A stretch of 64,000 bases of DNA, taken from contig NZ_CP030827.1 in NCBI RefSeq assembly GCF_003597675.1, positions 248,001-312,000 of the forward strand, given 5' to 3'. The position numbers and the translations under genes were made by a program. The stretch is from Neorhizobium sp. NCHU2750. GTDB taxonomy: Bacteria > Pseudomonadota > Alphaproteobacteria > Rhizobiales > Rhizobiaceae. Position 1 is the first letter of the stretch. Each line of letters opens with the position of its first letter. Below, piece after piece: positions 1-9,430 of the stretch. The notes under the pieces were generated by a model, which was given only the letters and a program-made list of their open reading frames with translations, was not told where the DNA came from and made no database searches.

Positions 1-141
1 GCCCAGGTCCTCGTGGCCGGCGCCAGGGCATGGGCTGCCGACAAAAAGTCCTTTGAAATTGCGAAGTCATCCGACGCCTTCGCCAAGACGATGCAGCTGA
101 TTGGCATCGACGACGATAATTTGGTTGCTAAGGAGATCTAG
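1..141 (+). CDS. STAS-like chemotaxis operon protein (C-terminal 47 codons only)
   Basis: The frame is open from base 1 to a TAG at 139-141, two bases before the cheY1 start. The visible residues (AQVLVAGARAWAADKK... ending LVAKEI) look like the last helix of a STAS or anti-sigma-antagonist-like domain, with the usual amphipathic end and an FAKTMQLIGI segment. In Sinorhizobium the gene just upstream of cheY1 (orf2, now often called cheS) encodes such a small STAS protein that works with CheA in the CheY1 phosphate sink. Identity therefore rests mostly on position; the N-terminus lies outside the window. Confidence 0.6.
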   Translation, partial: AQVLVAGARAWAADKKSFEIAKSSDAFAKTMQLIGIDDDNLVAKEI

Positions 142-143
142 CA

Positions 144-509
144 ATGAAGAAAAAAGTACTGACCGTGGACGATTCACGGACGATCCGGAACATGCTTCTG
201 GTCACCCTCAACAATGCCGGTTTCGAGACCATTCAGGCCGAAGACGGCGTTGAAGGCCTCGAGGTTCTCGAAGGCTGCGAGCCCGATGTCATCGTCACCG
301 ACATCAACATGCCGCGCCTCGACGGCTTCGGCTTCATCGAAGGCGTTCGCCGCAACGAGAAGTACCGCGCCATCCCGATCCTGGTCCTGACCACCGAGAG
401 CGATGCCGAGAAGAAGAACCGTGCGCGCCAGGCCGGTGCGACCGGCTGGATCGTCAAGCCTTTCGACCCTGCCAAACTCATTGATGCGATCGAGCGTGTA
501 ACCGCCTGA
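144..509 (+). CDS. cheY1: CheY1 chemotaxis response regulator
   Basis: Single-domain receiver of 121 residues. The acidic pair D9-D10, the phosphoacceptor D53 (VTDINMP), the TTE switch stretch and the KPF lysine motif near residue 105 are all present, so the domain should be active. It is the first complete gene of the operon, starting 2 bases after the upstream stop and 16 bases before cheA. In Sinorhizobium the two CheY proteins form a phosphate-sink system: CheY2-P slows the motor and CheY1 drains phosphate through CheA. Here CheY1 is the cheA-proximal copy, which fits that role. Confidence 0.93.
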   Translation: MKKKVLTVDDSRTIRNMLLVTLNNAGFETIQAEDGVEGLEVLEGCEPDVIVTDINMPRLDGFGFIEGVRRNEKYRAIPILVLTTESDAEKKNRARQAGATGWIVKPFDPAKLIDAIERVTA

Positions 510-525
510 ACCGGGAATTCTTCCG

Positions 526-2757
526 ATGGATATGAACGAAATCAAAGAGATCTTCTTTCAGGAATGCGAAGAGCAGCTCGCTGAACTGGAATCTGGTCTT
601 CTCAAGCTGAACGACGGGGATCGCGACCCCGAGACGGTCAATGCCGTGTTTCGCGCCGTTCATTCCATCAAGGGCGGCGCCGGCGCTTTCGGCCTGGAAG
701 AGCTGGTCGCCTTTGCCCACGTCTTCGAGACGACGCTGGATTGCGTGCGCTCCAATAAGCTGGAGCCGAACCAGGACGTTCTCAAGGTCATGCTCAAATC
801 TGCCGACGTGCTGGCCGACCTTGTCACCTGCTCGCGGGATGGCGGCAGCGTCGAGGAAAGCCGCACGCGCACGCTGGTGAAGGAACTGGAGGCCTTGGCC
901 AATGGTGAAGCCCCGCCGGCAGCCGAAGCGCCGAAGGCTGCCAAGCCCGCTGCCGCCGCGGCACCTGCGCCGAAGCCGACCGACGACAGCGGTTTCCAGC
1001 CGATCCCCTTCACCTTCGACGATTTCGGCGGAGAGGAAGAGACCGAAGAGCAGTTCACCTACGACGTCACCTTCAAGCCCGCGCGCGAGCTTTATGCCAA
1101 GGGCAACGAGGCGGCGCTCCTGCTCAGGGATCTCTCCCGTCTCGGCGAGATGAGCATCGCCTGCAACATGGACCAGCTGCCTGCGCTGGAAAGCATGGAT
1201 CCTGAAGCATCCTATTTCGGTTGGAAGATCTCGATCACCACGCCGAAATCAGAGGATGAGGTCCGCGCCGTCTTCGAATTCGCCGAATGGGATTGCGAGC
1301 TGGAAATTAAGCCGGCCGAAGCCTCCGAGGCCGAAGAGCTGCCGATGATCCCCGTACCTTTCGATCTTTCCGCGCTCGACGATGAGCCGGCGGAAGTGGT
1401 CGAGACGCAGCCGGAAGCGGTTGCAGCCGCAACCGCAGAGACAGCAGCCAACGTGACCAAGGCCGTCCATGCCGCGGTCGAAAAGAAGGAAAGCGCTGCC
1501 GCCGCTGCAGCTGCCGCCCAGAACAACGCCGCTGCCGCCGCATCCTCGGCCGGCCAGACGATCCGCGTCGATCTCGATCGCGTCGACCGCCTGATCAACC
1601 TTGTCGGCGAGCTTGTCATCAACCAGGCAATGCTCTCCCAGAGCGTCGTCGAAAACGACACGAACGGTACTTCGTCCATTAACATGGGTCTCGAAGAGCT
1701 GCAGCAGCTCACCCGCGAGATCCAGGACTCGGTCATGGCGATCCGCGCTCAGCCGGTCAAGCCGGTCTTCCAGCGCATGTCGCGTATCGTCCGCGAAGTG
1801 GCCGACATGGTCGGCAAGCAGATCCGCCTTGTCACCGAAGGTGAAAACACCGAAGTCGATAAGACGGTCATCGACAAGATCGCCGAACCGCTGACCCACA
1901 TGATCCGCAATGCCGTCGACCACGGCATCGAGAGCCCGGAAAAGCGCGTAGCCGCCGGCAAGGATCCGGAAGGCACGATCAAGCTTTCCGCAAAGCATCG
2001 GTCCGGCCGTATCCTGATCGAACTGCAGGACGATGGCGGCGGCATCAACCGCGAACGCGTCAAGCAGAAGGCGATCGACAACGACCTGATCAGCCCGGAT
2101 GCCAATCTGTCCGACGAAGAGATCGACAACCTGATCTTTGCACCGGGCTTCTCCACCGCCGACAAGATCTCCGACATTTCCGGCCGCGGCGTCGGCATGG
2201 ACGTCGTCAAGCGGTCCATCCAGGCACTCGGCGGTCGTATCTCGATCTCCTCGCGTCCGGGTCTCGGCTCGACCTTCACCATGAGCCTGCCGCTGACGCT
2301 CGCCGTTCTCGACGGCATGGTCGTCACCGTTGCCGGCCAGACGCTGGTCGTGCCGCTGACGGCGATCGTCGAAACCTTGCAGCCGGAAGCATCCTCCATC
2401 CATTCCTTCGGCGCGAACCAGCGGCTCATCTCGATCCGCAACTCGTTCTGCCCGCTGGTCGATGTCGGCCGCATCCTGAATTTCCGCGCCAACCAGGCCA
2501 ACCCGGTCGAAGGCGTCGCACTGCTGGTCGAGTCCGAGGGTGGTGGTCAGCGCGCGCTGATGGTCGATGCCATCCAGGGCCAGCGCCAGGTCGTCATCAA
2601 GTCGCTCGAGGCGAACTACACGCATGTCCCGGGTATCGCCGCGGCAACCATTCTCGGTGATGGACGCGTGGCTCTCATTCTCGATGTCGACGCCGTCGTG
2701 GGTGCCTCGCGCGGCCAGTCGCTGAAACCTGAAATGTCGCTGGCAGCAGCAGGATAA
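526..2757 (+). CDS. cheA: CheA chemotaxis histidine kinase
   Basis: Histidine autokinase of 743 residues that phosphorylates CheY1, CheY2 and CheB. P1/Hpt domain at residues 1-110 with phosphorylated H46 in AVHSIKGGAG. Ala/Pro-rich linker near 125-150, a P2-like region near 170-270, and a second Ala-rich linker at 290-345. P3 dimerisation helices start near 345. The ATPase domain has an N-box (HMIRNAVDHG, about 458), a G1 box (DDGGGI, about 501) and a G2 box (GRGVGMD, about 552). The CheW-like P5 domain runs from about 600 to the end. The length is normal for rhizobial CheA. It lies between cheY1 and cheW in one operon. Confidence 0.96.
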   Translation: MDMNEIKEIFFQECEEQLAELESGLLKLNDGDRDPETVNAVFRAVHSIKGGAGAFGLEELVAFAHVFETTLDCVRSNKLEPNQDVLKVMLKSADVLADLVTCSRDGGSVEESRTRTLVKELEALANGEAPPAAEAPKAAKPAAAAAPAPKPTDDSGFQPIPFTFDDFGGEEETEEQFTYDVTFKPARELYAKGNEAALLLRDLSRLGEMSIACNMDQLPALESMDPEASYFGWKISITTPKSEDEVRAVFEFAEWDCELEIKPAEASEAEELPMIPVPFDLSALDDEPAEVVETQPEAVAAATAETAANVTKAVHAAVEKKESAAAAAAAAQNNAAAAASSAGQTIRVDLDRVDRLINLVGELVINQAMLSQSVVENDTNGTSSINMGLEELQQLTREIQDSVMAIRAQPVKPVFQRMSRIVREVADMVGKQIRLVTEGENTEVDKTVIDKIAEPLTHMIRNAVDHGIESPEKRVAAGKDPEGTIKLSAKHRSGRILIELQDDGGGINRERVKQKAIDNDLISPDANLSDEEIDNLIFAPGFSTADKISDISGRGVGMDVVKRSIQALGGRISISSRPGLGSTFTMSLPLTLAVLDGMVVTVAGQTLVVPLTAIVETLQPEASSIHSFGANQRLISIRNSFCPLVDVGRILNFRANQANPVEGVALLVESEGGGQRALMVDAIQGQRQVVIKSLEANYTHVPGIAAATILGDGRVALILDVDAVVGASRGQSLKPEMSLAAAG

Positions 2758-2765
2758 CGGGATCG

Positions 2766-3251
2766 ATGACCGTCTCTTATGCCGTAAAATCTCTTTCGCA
2801 GGGGTTCCGGGAGCTGATTGCCTTCCGGATCGGCGACCAGGAATTTTGCGTCAACGTCATGTCCGTCCGCGAAATCCGCGGATGGACCCAGGCGACCCCG
2901 ATGCCGCACGCGCCATCATACGTGATGGGTGTGATCAACTTGCGCGGCGCGGTACTGCCTATCGTCGACATGTCTGCCCGGCTGGGCATGAAGGAAGCGG
3001 AACCGACGGCTCGCCACGTGATCATCGTCGCTCAGGTGAAGAGCAAGACGGTCGGTCTTTTGGTCGAGGCCGTTTCCGATATCCTTACGATTACCGACGA
3101 TACTATCCAGCCTGTGCCGGAAATATCCTCCGATCTGGAAAAACAGTACGCGAGAGGGATCCTGGCCATCGACAAGCGGATGATCTGCCTGATCGAACTG
3201 GAAGCCCTGTTCCCCGAAAAAGCTCACGACAAGGAAAGTGAAGCTGCATGA
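2766..3251 (+). CDS. cheW: CheW coupling protein
   Basis: SH3-like scaffold of 161 residues that couples chemoreceptors to CheA. Typical CheW features are visible: an early FRIGDQEFCV strand, the VREI segment, the conserved VMGVINLRGAVLPIVD stretch, and the C-terminal ARGILAIDKRMICLIE strand. It starts 8 bases after cheA and ends overlapping the cheR start by 4 bases (ATGA), so translation is probably coupled. A cheW next to cheA in the main operon is like Sinorhizobium and Rhizobium. Confidence 0.94.
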   Translation: MTVSYAVKSLSQGFRELIAFRIGDQEFCVNVMSVREIRGWTQATPMPHAPSYVMGVINLRGAVLPIVDMSARLGMKEAEPTARHVIIVAQVKSKTVGLLVEAVSDILTITDDTIQPVPEISSDLEKQYARGILAIDKRMICLIELEALFPEKAHDKESEAA

Positions 3252-4156
3252 TGCCGTTGGGCGCGATTGATAGCCGGCAGTCCCCGGATGAGGTTCTGGC
3301 AAGCGGAGAATATCCGCTGACCCGCCGCGACCTCGCCGATATCGCTGCGATGATCTATGCGGATGCCGGAATCTATCTGAACGATTCCAAGGCCTCGCTC
3401 GTCTATTCGCGCCTGTCGAAGCATATTCGCAATCTCGGCCTGCGCGGCTTCCGCGAATACTGCACGCTTGTGGCTTCGCCTGAAGGTGCCCCGGTTCGGC
3501 GTGAGATGCTCTCGCATCTGACCACCAATTTCACCCGCTTCTTCCGCGAAAACCACCATTTCGAACATCTTCGCGACGAGGTTCTGCCGGGGCTCATCAA
3601 CCGCGCCAAGTCTGGCGGCAGGGTTCGCATCTGGTCGGCCGCCTGCTCCGACGGGCAGGAACCCTATTCGATTGCGCTGACGGTGATGAGCCTCTTGCCG
3701 AATGCCGCCGATTACGATTTCCGCATTCTGGCCACCGACATCGATCCGAAGATCCTCGCCATCGCTCGTGCCGGTGCCTACGAGGAAGGAGCGCTCGAAA
3801 GCGTTTCGCCTGCCATGCGCAAGCAATGGTTCCGCGATGTCGACGTCAACGGTCGCCGCAAGTGCCAGATCGATGACCGGGTCAAGAAGCTGATCACCTT
3901 CAACGAGCTGAACCTGATGGCCCAATGGCCGTTCAAGGGCGGCTTCGACGTCATTTTCTGCCGTAACGTCGTGATCTATTTCGACGAGCCGACCCAGATG
4001 AAGATCTGGTCGCGTTTCGCTTCTCTGCTGCCGGAAGGCGGCCACCTCTATATCGGTCATTCCGAGCGCGTGTCGGGCGATGCCAAGCATCTCTTCGACA
4101 ATATCGGCATCACCACCTATCGCTATATCGGCAAGCATGGAGGTCACCGCCCATGA
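3248..4156 (+). CDS. cheR: CheR chemoreceptor glutamate methyltransferase
   Basis: SAM-dependent methyltransferase of 302 residues that methylates glutamates of chemoreceptors during adaptation. The N-terminal helical domain contains the [12 protein letters not shown] segment typical of CheR. The SAM site is visible as [13 protein letters not shown], followed by ATDID and the FCRNVVIYF motif. It overlaps cheW by ATGA at 3248-3251 and cheB by ATGA at 4153-4156. A second ATG at 3251 is an alternative start one codon later. Confidence 0.95.
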   Translation: MMPLGAIDSRQSPDEVLASGEYPLTRRDLADIAAMIYADAGIYLNDSKASLVYSRLSKHIRNLGLRGFREYCTLVASPEGAPVRREMLSHLTTNFTRFFRENHHFEHLRDEVLPGLINRAKSGGRVRIWSAACSDGQEPYSIALTVMSLLPNAADYDFRILATDIDPKILAIARAGAYEEGALESVSPAMRKQWFRDVDVNGRRKCQIDDRVKKLITFNELNLMAQWPFKGGFDVIFCRNVVIYFDEPTQMKIWSRFASLLPEGGHLYIGHSERVSGDAKHLFDNIGITTYRYIGKHGGHRP

Positions 4157-5202
4157 GCGCCCCCGCACGCGTTCTCGTCGTCGATGACAGCCCCACGATG
4201 CGAGGCCTGATCACGGCCGTCCTCAACTCTGATCCGGATGTTGATGTTGTCGGCCAGGCCGGCGATGCGATGGAGGCCCGCGCCGCCATCAAGCAGCTCA
4301 ATCCCGACGTCGTGACGCTGGACATCGAGATGCCCAACATGAACGGGCTGGAATTTCTCGAAAAGATCATGCGGCTGCGGCCGATGCCGGTCATCATGGT
4401 CTCGACCATGACCCATCACGGCGCCAATGCGACGCTCGCAGCGCTTGAGATCGGCGCCTTCGATTGCGTCGGCAAGCCGGCACCGGGGGATCGGCGCCCG
4501 TTCATGGATCTCGCCGAGAAGGTCAAGGCAGCGGCCCGTTCCGGCCGCAAATGGGCAACTGCGCCGACGCCAGCTCAGGTCGCTCCGCCACCATCGGTTC
4601 ATGATTATCGCGTCGGTCGCAAGATTGTCGCCATCGGATCGTCGACCGGAGGCGTCGAGGCGTTGATCGCAGTGTTGCAGAAATTCCCGCAAAACTGCCC
4701 GCCGACGGTAATCACTCAACATATGCCTCCGACGTTTACCAAAAGTTTTGCTGAACGTCTTAATCGTATCTGCGCCCCTGTTGTGGAAGAAGCGACCGAT
4801 GGCGCGCGTCTGGAGATCGGCAAGATCTACCTCGCGCCCGGTGGCGAACGTCACATGCAGGTGGCAAACCCGTCAGCGCCATGCTGCCGGCTGATTGAAA
4901 AGGACCCCGTCAACGGCCACCGGCCGTCGGTCGATGTGCTTTTCAACTCGGTCGCGGAATTGGCCGGCCGCAATGCGGTCGGTGTGATTTTGACTGGCAT
5001 GGGGCGCGATGGGGCCTCCGGACTTCTGAAAATGCGCAGCGCTGGCGCCCGCACGATCGGACAGAACGAGAAGACCTGTGTTGTCTATGGGATGCCGAGG
5101 GTTGCCTATGAATTGGGGGCCGTCGAGCAACAACTTCCCTTGGGCTCCATTGGAGAAGAAGTTTTGAAATTAACTGCCGCCCGAAAAGAAGGTACCGAAT
5201 AA
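4153..5202 (+). CDS. cheB: CheB chemoreceptor methylesterase/deamidase
   Basis: Two-domain protein of 349 residues: a receiver (residues 1-120, phosphoacceptor D57 in LDIEMP, acidic pair D11-D12) joined by a Pro/Ala linker to the methylesterase domain. The catalytic triad can be placed: serine in GSSTGG (S164), H190 in QHMP and D286 in GMGRDGAS. These numbers match the classical Salmonella enzyme. It removes receptor methyl groups opposite to CheR. The stop codon is directly followed by the cheY2 ATG. Confidence 0.96.
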   Translation: MSAPARVLVVDDSPTMRGLITAVLNSDPDVDVVGQAGDAMEARAAIKQLNPDVVTLDIEMPNMNGLEFLEKIMRLRPMPVIMVSTMTHHGANATLAALEIGAFDCVGKPAPGDRRPFMDLAEKVKAAARSGRKWATAPTPAQVAPPPSVHDYRVGRKIVAIGSSTGGVEALIAVLQKFPQNCPPTVITQHMPPTFTKSFAERLNRICAPVVEEATDGARLEIGKIYLAPGGERHMQVANPSAPCCRLIEKDPVNGHRPSVDVLFNSVAELAGRNAVGVILTGMGRDGASGLLKMRSAGARTIGQNEKTCVVYGMPRVAYELGAVEQQLPLGSIGEEVLKLTAARKEGTE

Positions 5203-5592
5203 ATGTCTCTCGCTGAAAAAATCAAAGTTCTGATTGTCGACGATCAGGTCACCAGCCGTCTTCTGCTCAGCGATGCCCTGACACAGCTCGGCTTCAAGCA
5301 GATCACTTCGGCAGGTGATGGTGTGCAAGGCATGAAGATCATGTCCGAACAGCCCCACCACCTGGTCATCTCCGACTTCAACATGCCCAACATGGATGGC
5401 ATCGGCTTCCTCCAAGCTGTGCGTTCCAACCCGACGACCAAGAAGGCAGCCTTCATCATCCTGACCGCGCAGGGCGACCGCGCGCTGGTTCAGAAGGCGG
5501 CCCAGCTTGGTGCCAACAACGTTCTGGCCAAGCCATTCACCATCGAAAAGATGAAGGCAGCCATCGAGGCTGTATTCGGAGCCCTTAAATGA
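5203..5592 (+). CDS. cheY2: CheY2 motor-binding response regulator
   Basis: Receiver of 129 residues with D13-D14, phosphoacceptor D58 ([11 protein letters not shown]), T in LTAQGD and K in AKPF. The second cheY of the operon; in Sinorhizobium the equivalent CheY2 is the main motor-controlling regulator. It begins on the base after the cheB stop and overlaps cheD by ATGA. Assignment as CheY2 rather than CheY1 is by operon position. Confidence 0.93.
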   Translation: MSLAEKIKVLIVDDQVTSRLLLSDALTQLGFKQITSAGDGVQGMKIMSEQPHHLVISDFNMPNMDGIGFLQAVRSNPTTKKAAFIILTAQGDRALVQKAAQLGANNVLAKPFTIEKMKAAIEAVFGALK

Positions 5593-6146
5593 GTGATGCC
5601 ATCGCGGGCAGGCGCGTCCATATCATCCAGGGAGAGTACAAGGTCATCGACGACCCTGACGTCGTCCTGTCGACGATACTTGGCTCGTGCGTGGCCGCAT
5701 GTCTTCGCGATCCCGTCGCCGGTGTCGGCGGGATGAACCATTTCCTGTTGCCAGGCTCGGGCGGGGCCATGGCATCGGGAGGTGACGCGACGCGCTACGG
5801 CGTGCATCTGATGGAACTGTTGATCAACGGTCTCCTGAAGAAGGGCGCCCGCCGCGACCGGCTCGAAGCCAAGGTCTTCGGCGGCGCAAAGACCATCGCC
5901 AGCTTCTCCAATGTGGGTGAGCAGAACGCGGCCTTTGCCATGCAGTTTCTGAGAGATGAAGGCATCCAGGTGGTCGGTTCGTCCACCGGGGGGGAGCACG
6001 GCCGCAAACTGGAATACTGGCCGGTCAATGGCCGGGCCCGGCAATATCCTCTCACCGGCGCCGAAACCCAGAGAACGGTCGCGCTCGAGCAGCGCCCGAT
6101 ACGTACACCACAGAAGCCGGTCGACAACTCGATCGAGTTCTTCTGA
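5589..6146 (+). CDS. cheD: CheD chemoreceptor glutamine deamidase
   Basis: Deamidase of 185 residues acting on receptor glutamines. The catalytic cysteine C34 in [11 protein letters not shown], the preceding threonine T29, and H51 in GGMNHFLLP match the CheD Cys/His/Thr site. It overlaps cheY2 by 4 bases. The protein ends in an acidic-aromatic tail (IEFF), which closely resembles the FDFF end of the next gene product, CheT. Confidence 0.93.
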   Translation: MSDAIAGRRVHIIQGEYKVIDDPDVVLSTILGSCVAACLRDPVAGVGGMNHFLLPGSGGAMASGGDATRYGVHLMELLINGLLKKGARRDRLEAKVFGGAKTIASFSNVGEQNAAFAMQFLRDEGIQVVGSSTGGEHGRKLEYWPVNGRARQYPLTGAETQRTVALEQRPIRTPQKPVDNSIEFF

Positions 6147-6177
6147 TTTTCATTTTCAGCGATTTTCGGGGACTTGC

Positions 6178-6567
6178 ATGAACGAGATAGTGAAGCCTGC
6201 GACTGAGCCCCTCGAAGAATCGCTACCGGAAATCCTGATGCGTCTGGTTTCCGAGCTGCATGATGTCGCCTATCTGATCGAGCGCGTCGAGCCCCAGATC
6301 GTGGAAGTGGGCGGCGCCGATATCCTCAATTCACCCGACGCGATGAAGGTGCTGCAGGGCATCGACCTTGCCGTCCAGAAAACCCGTGGACTGGCGGAAT
6401 TCATCGATACCATCACCAGCGCCATCCCCGAACACTGGCGTGTCGACGTCTCGACGGCGCTCAGCCTGGTAAAGCTTGCCGACATGCAGAAATCGCTCGC
6501 AAGCGGCTTGCGCCACGGGCATTCTCAGCCGTTGAGCAAGGCAGCCGGCGACTTCGATTTCTTCTGA
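6178..6567 (+). CDS. cheT: CheT, small CheZ-like chemotaxis phosphatase
   Basis: Encodes 129 residues. I start it at the ATG at 6178 because the open frame upstream runs antisense-like through cheD and has no conserved N-terminus. The protein is mostly helical. It holds a DxxxQ motif (D63-L-A-V-Q67), the catalytic signature of CheZ phosphatases, and ends in an acidic FDFF tail like the CheY-binding tail of CheZ. In Sinorhizobium the equivalent last gene of the che operon is reported as a CheY1-P phosphatase, CheT. It closes the operon, 31 bases after cheD. Confidence 0.8.
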   Translation: MNEIVKPATEPLEESLPEILMRLVSELHDVAYLIERVEPQIVEVGGADILNSPDAMKVLQGIDLAVQKTRGLAEFIDTITSAIPEHWRVDVSTALSLVKLADMQKSLASGLRHGHSQPLSKAAGDFDFF

Positions 6568-6709
6568 TCTGACCGCAGGTCGCAAGGGTCAGGACCCGGC
6601 CACCCCATCTCCAAACATTCCATATTGCCGAAATGCTCGCACAAGCTTCGCATCCTAGGGTGCGCTCGGGCAGAAGCTCTATAACCGTGTTCGGCGATGT
6701 GGGAACAGA
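6568..6709 (+). other. cheT-fliF intergenic region
   Basis: 142 bases between cheT and fliF on the same strand. It probably carries the fliF promoter. I see no strong hairpin terminator and no small ORF worth calling. Confidence 0.4.
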
Positions 6710-8383
6710 ATGAATCTGTTAGCTCAATTTTCACAAATTTTTAAAAATCTGGCGTCACTTGGTCAGACAAGACTTATTGCCATGGGCGCTGCCGCCGCGA
6801 TTTCCATCGCGATTGTCGTTGCAGCGGCGATGTTTGTTAATAAGCCTGCTTACGAGACGCTGTATGTGAACCTTGAGACCAGTGATCTCAATCAGGTCAG
6901 CATGGCGCTAGCCGAAGCGAACATGGACTTCGAAGTCGGTTCGGACGGCAAGAGCATTCAGGTCCCGGTCGGCAATACCGGCAAGGCACGCCTTCTGCTT
7001 GCAGAAAAGGGCCTGCCCAACAGCAGCAATGCCGGCTACGAGCTTTTCGATAATGTCGGTTCCCTCGGCTTGACCTCCTTCATGCAGGAAGTGACCCGCG
7101 TCAGAGCCCTGGAAGGCGAAATCGCCCGCACCATCGAGCAGATCAGCGGCATCTCGGCCGCCCGTGTCCACCTCGTCATGCCCGATGTCGGCAATTTCCG
7201 CCGTGCCCAGCAGAAGCCCACGGCTTCGGTGATGATCCGCGCCAATTCCTCCACCGGCCGCAAGGCCGCATCGTCGATTCGCCACCTCGTCGCTTCCGCC
7301 GTTCCCGGGCTTGATGTCGAAGACGTCACTATTCTCGATTCCACCGGCCAGTTGCTTGCCTCTGGAGATGACGGCAGCAACAATCAGCTGAACCGCTCGC
7401 TCGGCATCGTCCAGTCCGTCCAGTCGGAAATCGAATCGAACATCGACAAGGCGCTGGCTCCGTTCCTCGGCATGGACAATTTCCGTTCCAGCGTCACGGC
7501 ATCGCTCAACACCGACAGCCAGCAGATCCAGGAAACCACCTACGATCCGAATTCGCGCGTCGAACGTTCGGTTCGCACGACCAAGGAAAACTCGCAGTCG
7601 CAGCAGGCTTCGGAAGACAACGCCGCGACAGTGGAGCAGAACGTTCCCCAGGCTGCCCCCCAGCAGGGTGGCAACAATGGTCCGAAGTCTTCCGACCAGT
7701 CCGACAAGCGTGAAGAACAGACCAACTACGAAATCAACCAGAAGACCGTTGCGACGACCCGCAACAGCTATCAGATCGACAAGGTCTCGATTGCCGTCGT
7801 CGTCAACAAGGGCCGCATTGCCAAGATGGTCGGCGAACCGGCCGACCAGGCAAAGATCGACGCCTATCTGGCTGAAATGCAGAAGATCGTCGCCTCGGCT
7901 GCCGGCATCAGCACCGATCGTGGTGATGTGGTGACCGTCACCGCCATGGATTTCCTCGACAACCAGCTGCTCGACGAAACCGACACTGGCCCTGGCCTGA
8001 TGGACGTGCTGACCCGCAATGCCGGTGGCATCATCAACTCGCTCGCCTTCCTCGCGGTTGCATTTCTGGTCGTCTGGCTTGGCCTTCGTCCGATCATCCG
8101 CACCGTCACCGGCACAGGCAAGTCCAGCGAGACGCTGGCCGAGGGCGCCGGTCTCGAACTGCCCGACTTCTCGCCGGCCGGTGGAGCTCCCGCTCTCATG
8201 GATGGCTTCGGCTCGGATTTCGGCTTCGACGGCAGCAGCGATCTGTTGGGCGAGGAAGAGGCGGATGGCTTCAACCGCCGCGTCAAGGAAGGCCCGGAAA
8301 AGCGTCTTGCCCGCATGGTCGAGATCTCCGAAGAGCGGGCTGCCAAGATTCTCCGCAAATGGGCCTTCGAAAAGGCCGCCTGA
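6710..8383 (+). CDS. fliF: FliF flagellar MS-ring protein
   Basis: MS-ring subunit of 557 residues, the inner-membrane base on which the rotor and export gate assemble. One membrane segment lies near residues 25-45 and a second near 440-462 (SLAFLAVAFLVVWLGL). Between them is the periplasmic ring-building region with the ISAARVHLVMP motif and a Gln/Asn/Ser-rich insert near 285-340. The C-terminal cytoplasmic tail (LARMVEISEERAAKIL) is the FliG-binding end. A terminator follows, so it appears to be transcribed alone. Confidence 0.95.
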   Translation: MNLLAQFSQIFKNLASLGQTRLIAMGAAAAISIAIVVAAAMFVNKPAYETLYVNLETSDLNQVSMALAEANMDFEVGSDGKSIQVPVGNTGKARLLLAEKGLPNSSNAGYELFDNVGSLGLTSFMQEVTRVRALEGEIARTIEQISGISAARVHLVMPDVGNFRRAQQKPTASVMIRANSSTGRKAASSIRHLVASAVPGLDVEDVTILDSTGQLLASGDDGSNNQLNRSLGIVQSVQSEIESNIDKALAPFLGMDNFRSSVTASLNTDSQQIQETTYDPNSRVERSVRTTKENSQSQQASEDNAATVEQNVPQAAPQQGGNNGPKSSDQSDKREEQTNYEINQKTVATTRNSYQIDKVSIAVVVNKGRIAKMVGEPADQAKIDAYLAEMQKIVASAAGISTDRGDVVTVTAMDFLDNQLLDETDTGPGLMDVLTRNAGGIINSLAFLAVAFLVVWLGLRPIIRTVTGTGKSSETLAEGAGLELPDFSPAGGAPALMDGFGSDFGFDGSSDLLGEEEADGFNRRVKEGPEKRLARMVEISEERAAKILRKWAFEKAA

Positions 8384-8410
8384 TCGGCGCTCACGAAAAT
8401 ATGATGATGA

Positions 8411-8436
8411 AAGGCCGGGCATGTTCCCGGCCTTTT
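8411..8436 (+). terminator. Rho-independent terminator after fliF
   Basis: Perfect 7-bp stem GGCCGGG (8413-8419) / CCCGGCC (8426-8432), 6-base loop, preceded by AAA and followed by TTTT, 28 bases after the fliF stop. Confidence 0.8.
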
Positions 8437-8680
8437 CCTATGTTCTGGCTAAGGCTTTCCCCGTTTATTACTGGCCAAAATGCGACACGTGGATCGCAAT
8501 TGGGGAAATCTCCGCCGCAGGCGATGGCAAATGTGAGTGCATCTCCTAAGATACGCCATGATTCGTTGACGGGCCCCGCGGGCCATCGATTCGAGATTTG
8601 CAGCATGTATCGGCGTACGGGATAAATGGATAGACTTCTCCAGGCGAGGTCGTAATCCACGCAGCAGGAGCAGATAACGA
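8437..8680 (+). other. visN upstream region
   Basis: Gene-free stretch between the fliF terminator and visN. It contains a GC-rich near-palindrome (GGGCCCCGCGGGCC at about 8571-8584) and presumably the visNR promoter. Overlapping frames here show no protein-like features. Confidence 0.35.
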
Positions 8681-9418
8681 ATGGAGTTATCGGGCATGGA
8701 TGTCACGGCGCAAGGCCGCTCCGTTCCGGAGGCAACAGACGCTCGTTCTCTGTCTCGCGCACAATTGGCCCGCCGTTTTTCGGCCCTTGCCGGAGCCGAC
8801 AATCTCCAGGTGATCATGCGGCTGCTTGCAGATCATGTCGGTGCTTCGCATTTCCTCCTCGTCCGCTATGACCTGATCCAGGAACATGGGCTCGATTTCA
8901 TCGTCACATCCAACTGGCCATTCGACCTGGTCCGCCGGCTGGGTGCCGAACTGGCAAGCGGCTATGCCCGCTCCACCGAGCTGGAGAAATGTTTCTCCGT
9001 TCTGGCGCCGACTTTCTCGCTGTTGCCGGACGACGTCGTGCTGCCCGACAGGATCAGTCGCCAGTATTGCTCCCTGACCTTTTGCGTCGGACGCACGCGC
9101 TTTTCTCTCATGTTTCTGTTCCAGGAGGGCATCATCCTCTCCCAGGAGCAGTTGAAGGAGGTCGGGTTGCTGGCCGCCTATGGCGCAAGTTTCGTGGAAA
9201 GCGTCGAATCGCGCACCGAACGTGACTTCGAGCTCACCGAGCGCGAGCTCGAATGTCTCTTCTGGATCGCCGAGGGCAAGACCAGCGACGAGATTGCGGT
9301 GATCCTCGGGATCTCGCGTAACACCATCAACAACTACATCACCAGCGTGATGCGCAAGACGGCGACGAAAACCCGCTCCGAGGCGATTGCCTACGCGGTT
9401 CGCAACAATCTGGTTTAG
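8681..9418 (+). CDS. visN: VisN, LuxR-family master motility regulator
   Basis: 245 residues: an N-terminal autoinducer-binding-like or GAF-like sensing region (about 30-170), then a LuxR-type helix-turn-helix near residues 180-240 (LTERELECLFWIAEG, ISRNTINNYI). In Sinorhizobium, VisN forms a heteromer with VisR and activates rem, the next tier of the flagellar cascade. An internal ATG at 8696 (MDVTAQ) is an alternative start. visR follows 12 bases later in the same operon. Confidence 0.93.
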   Translation: MELSGMDVTAQGRSVPEATDARSLSRAQLARRFSALAGADNLQVIMRLLADHVGASHFLLVRYDLIQEHGLDFIVTSNWPFDLVRRLGAELASGYARSTELEKCFSVLAPTFSLLPDDVVLPDRISRQYCSLTFCVGRTRFSLMFLFQEGIILSQEQLKEVGLLAAYGASFVESVESRTERDFELTERELECLFWIAEGKTSDEIAVILGISRNTINNYITSVMRKTATKTRSEAIAYAVRNNLV

Positions 9419-9430
9419 GGCGGCGATTGC

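Noticed and set aside
1249..2625. 458-codon leftward ORF inside cheA.
   Set aside because: Antisense shadow of cheA in GC-rich DNA; Asp/Arg-rich composition without domains.
5956..6177. N-terminal extension of the cheT frame overlapping cheD.
   Set aside because: The extension is Arg/Ser-rich out-of-frame cheD sequence; the ATG at 6178 gives a protein of the known CheT size.
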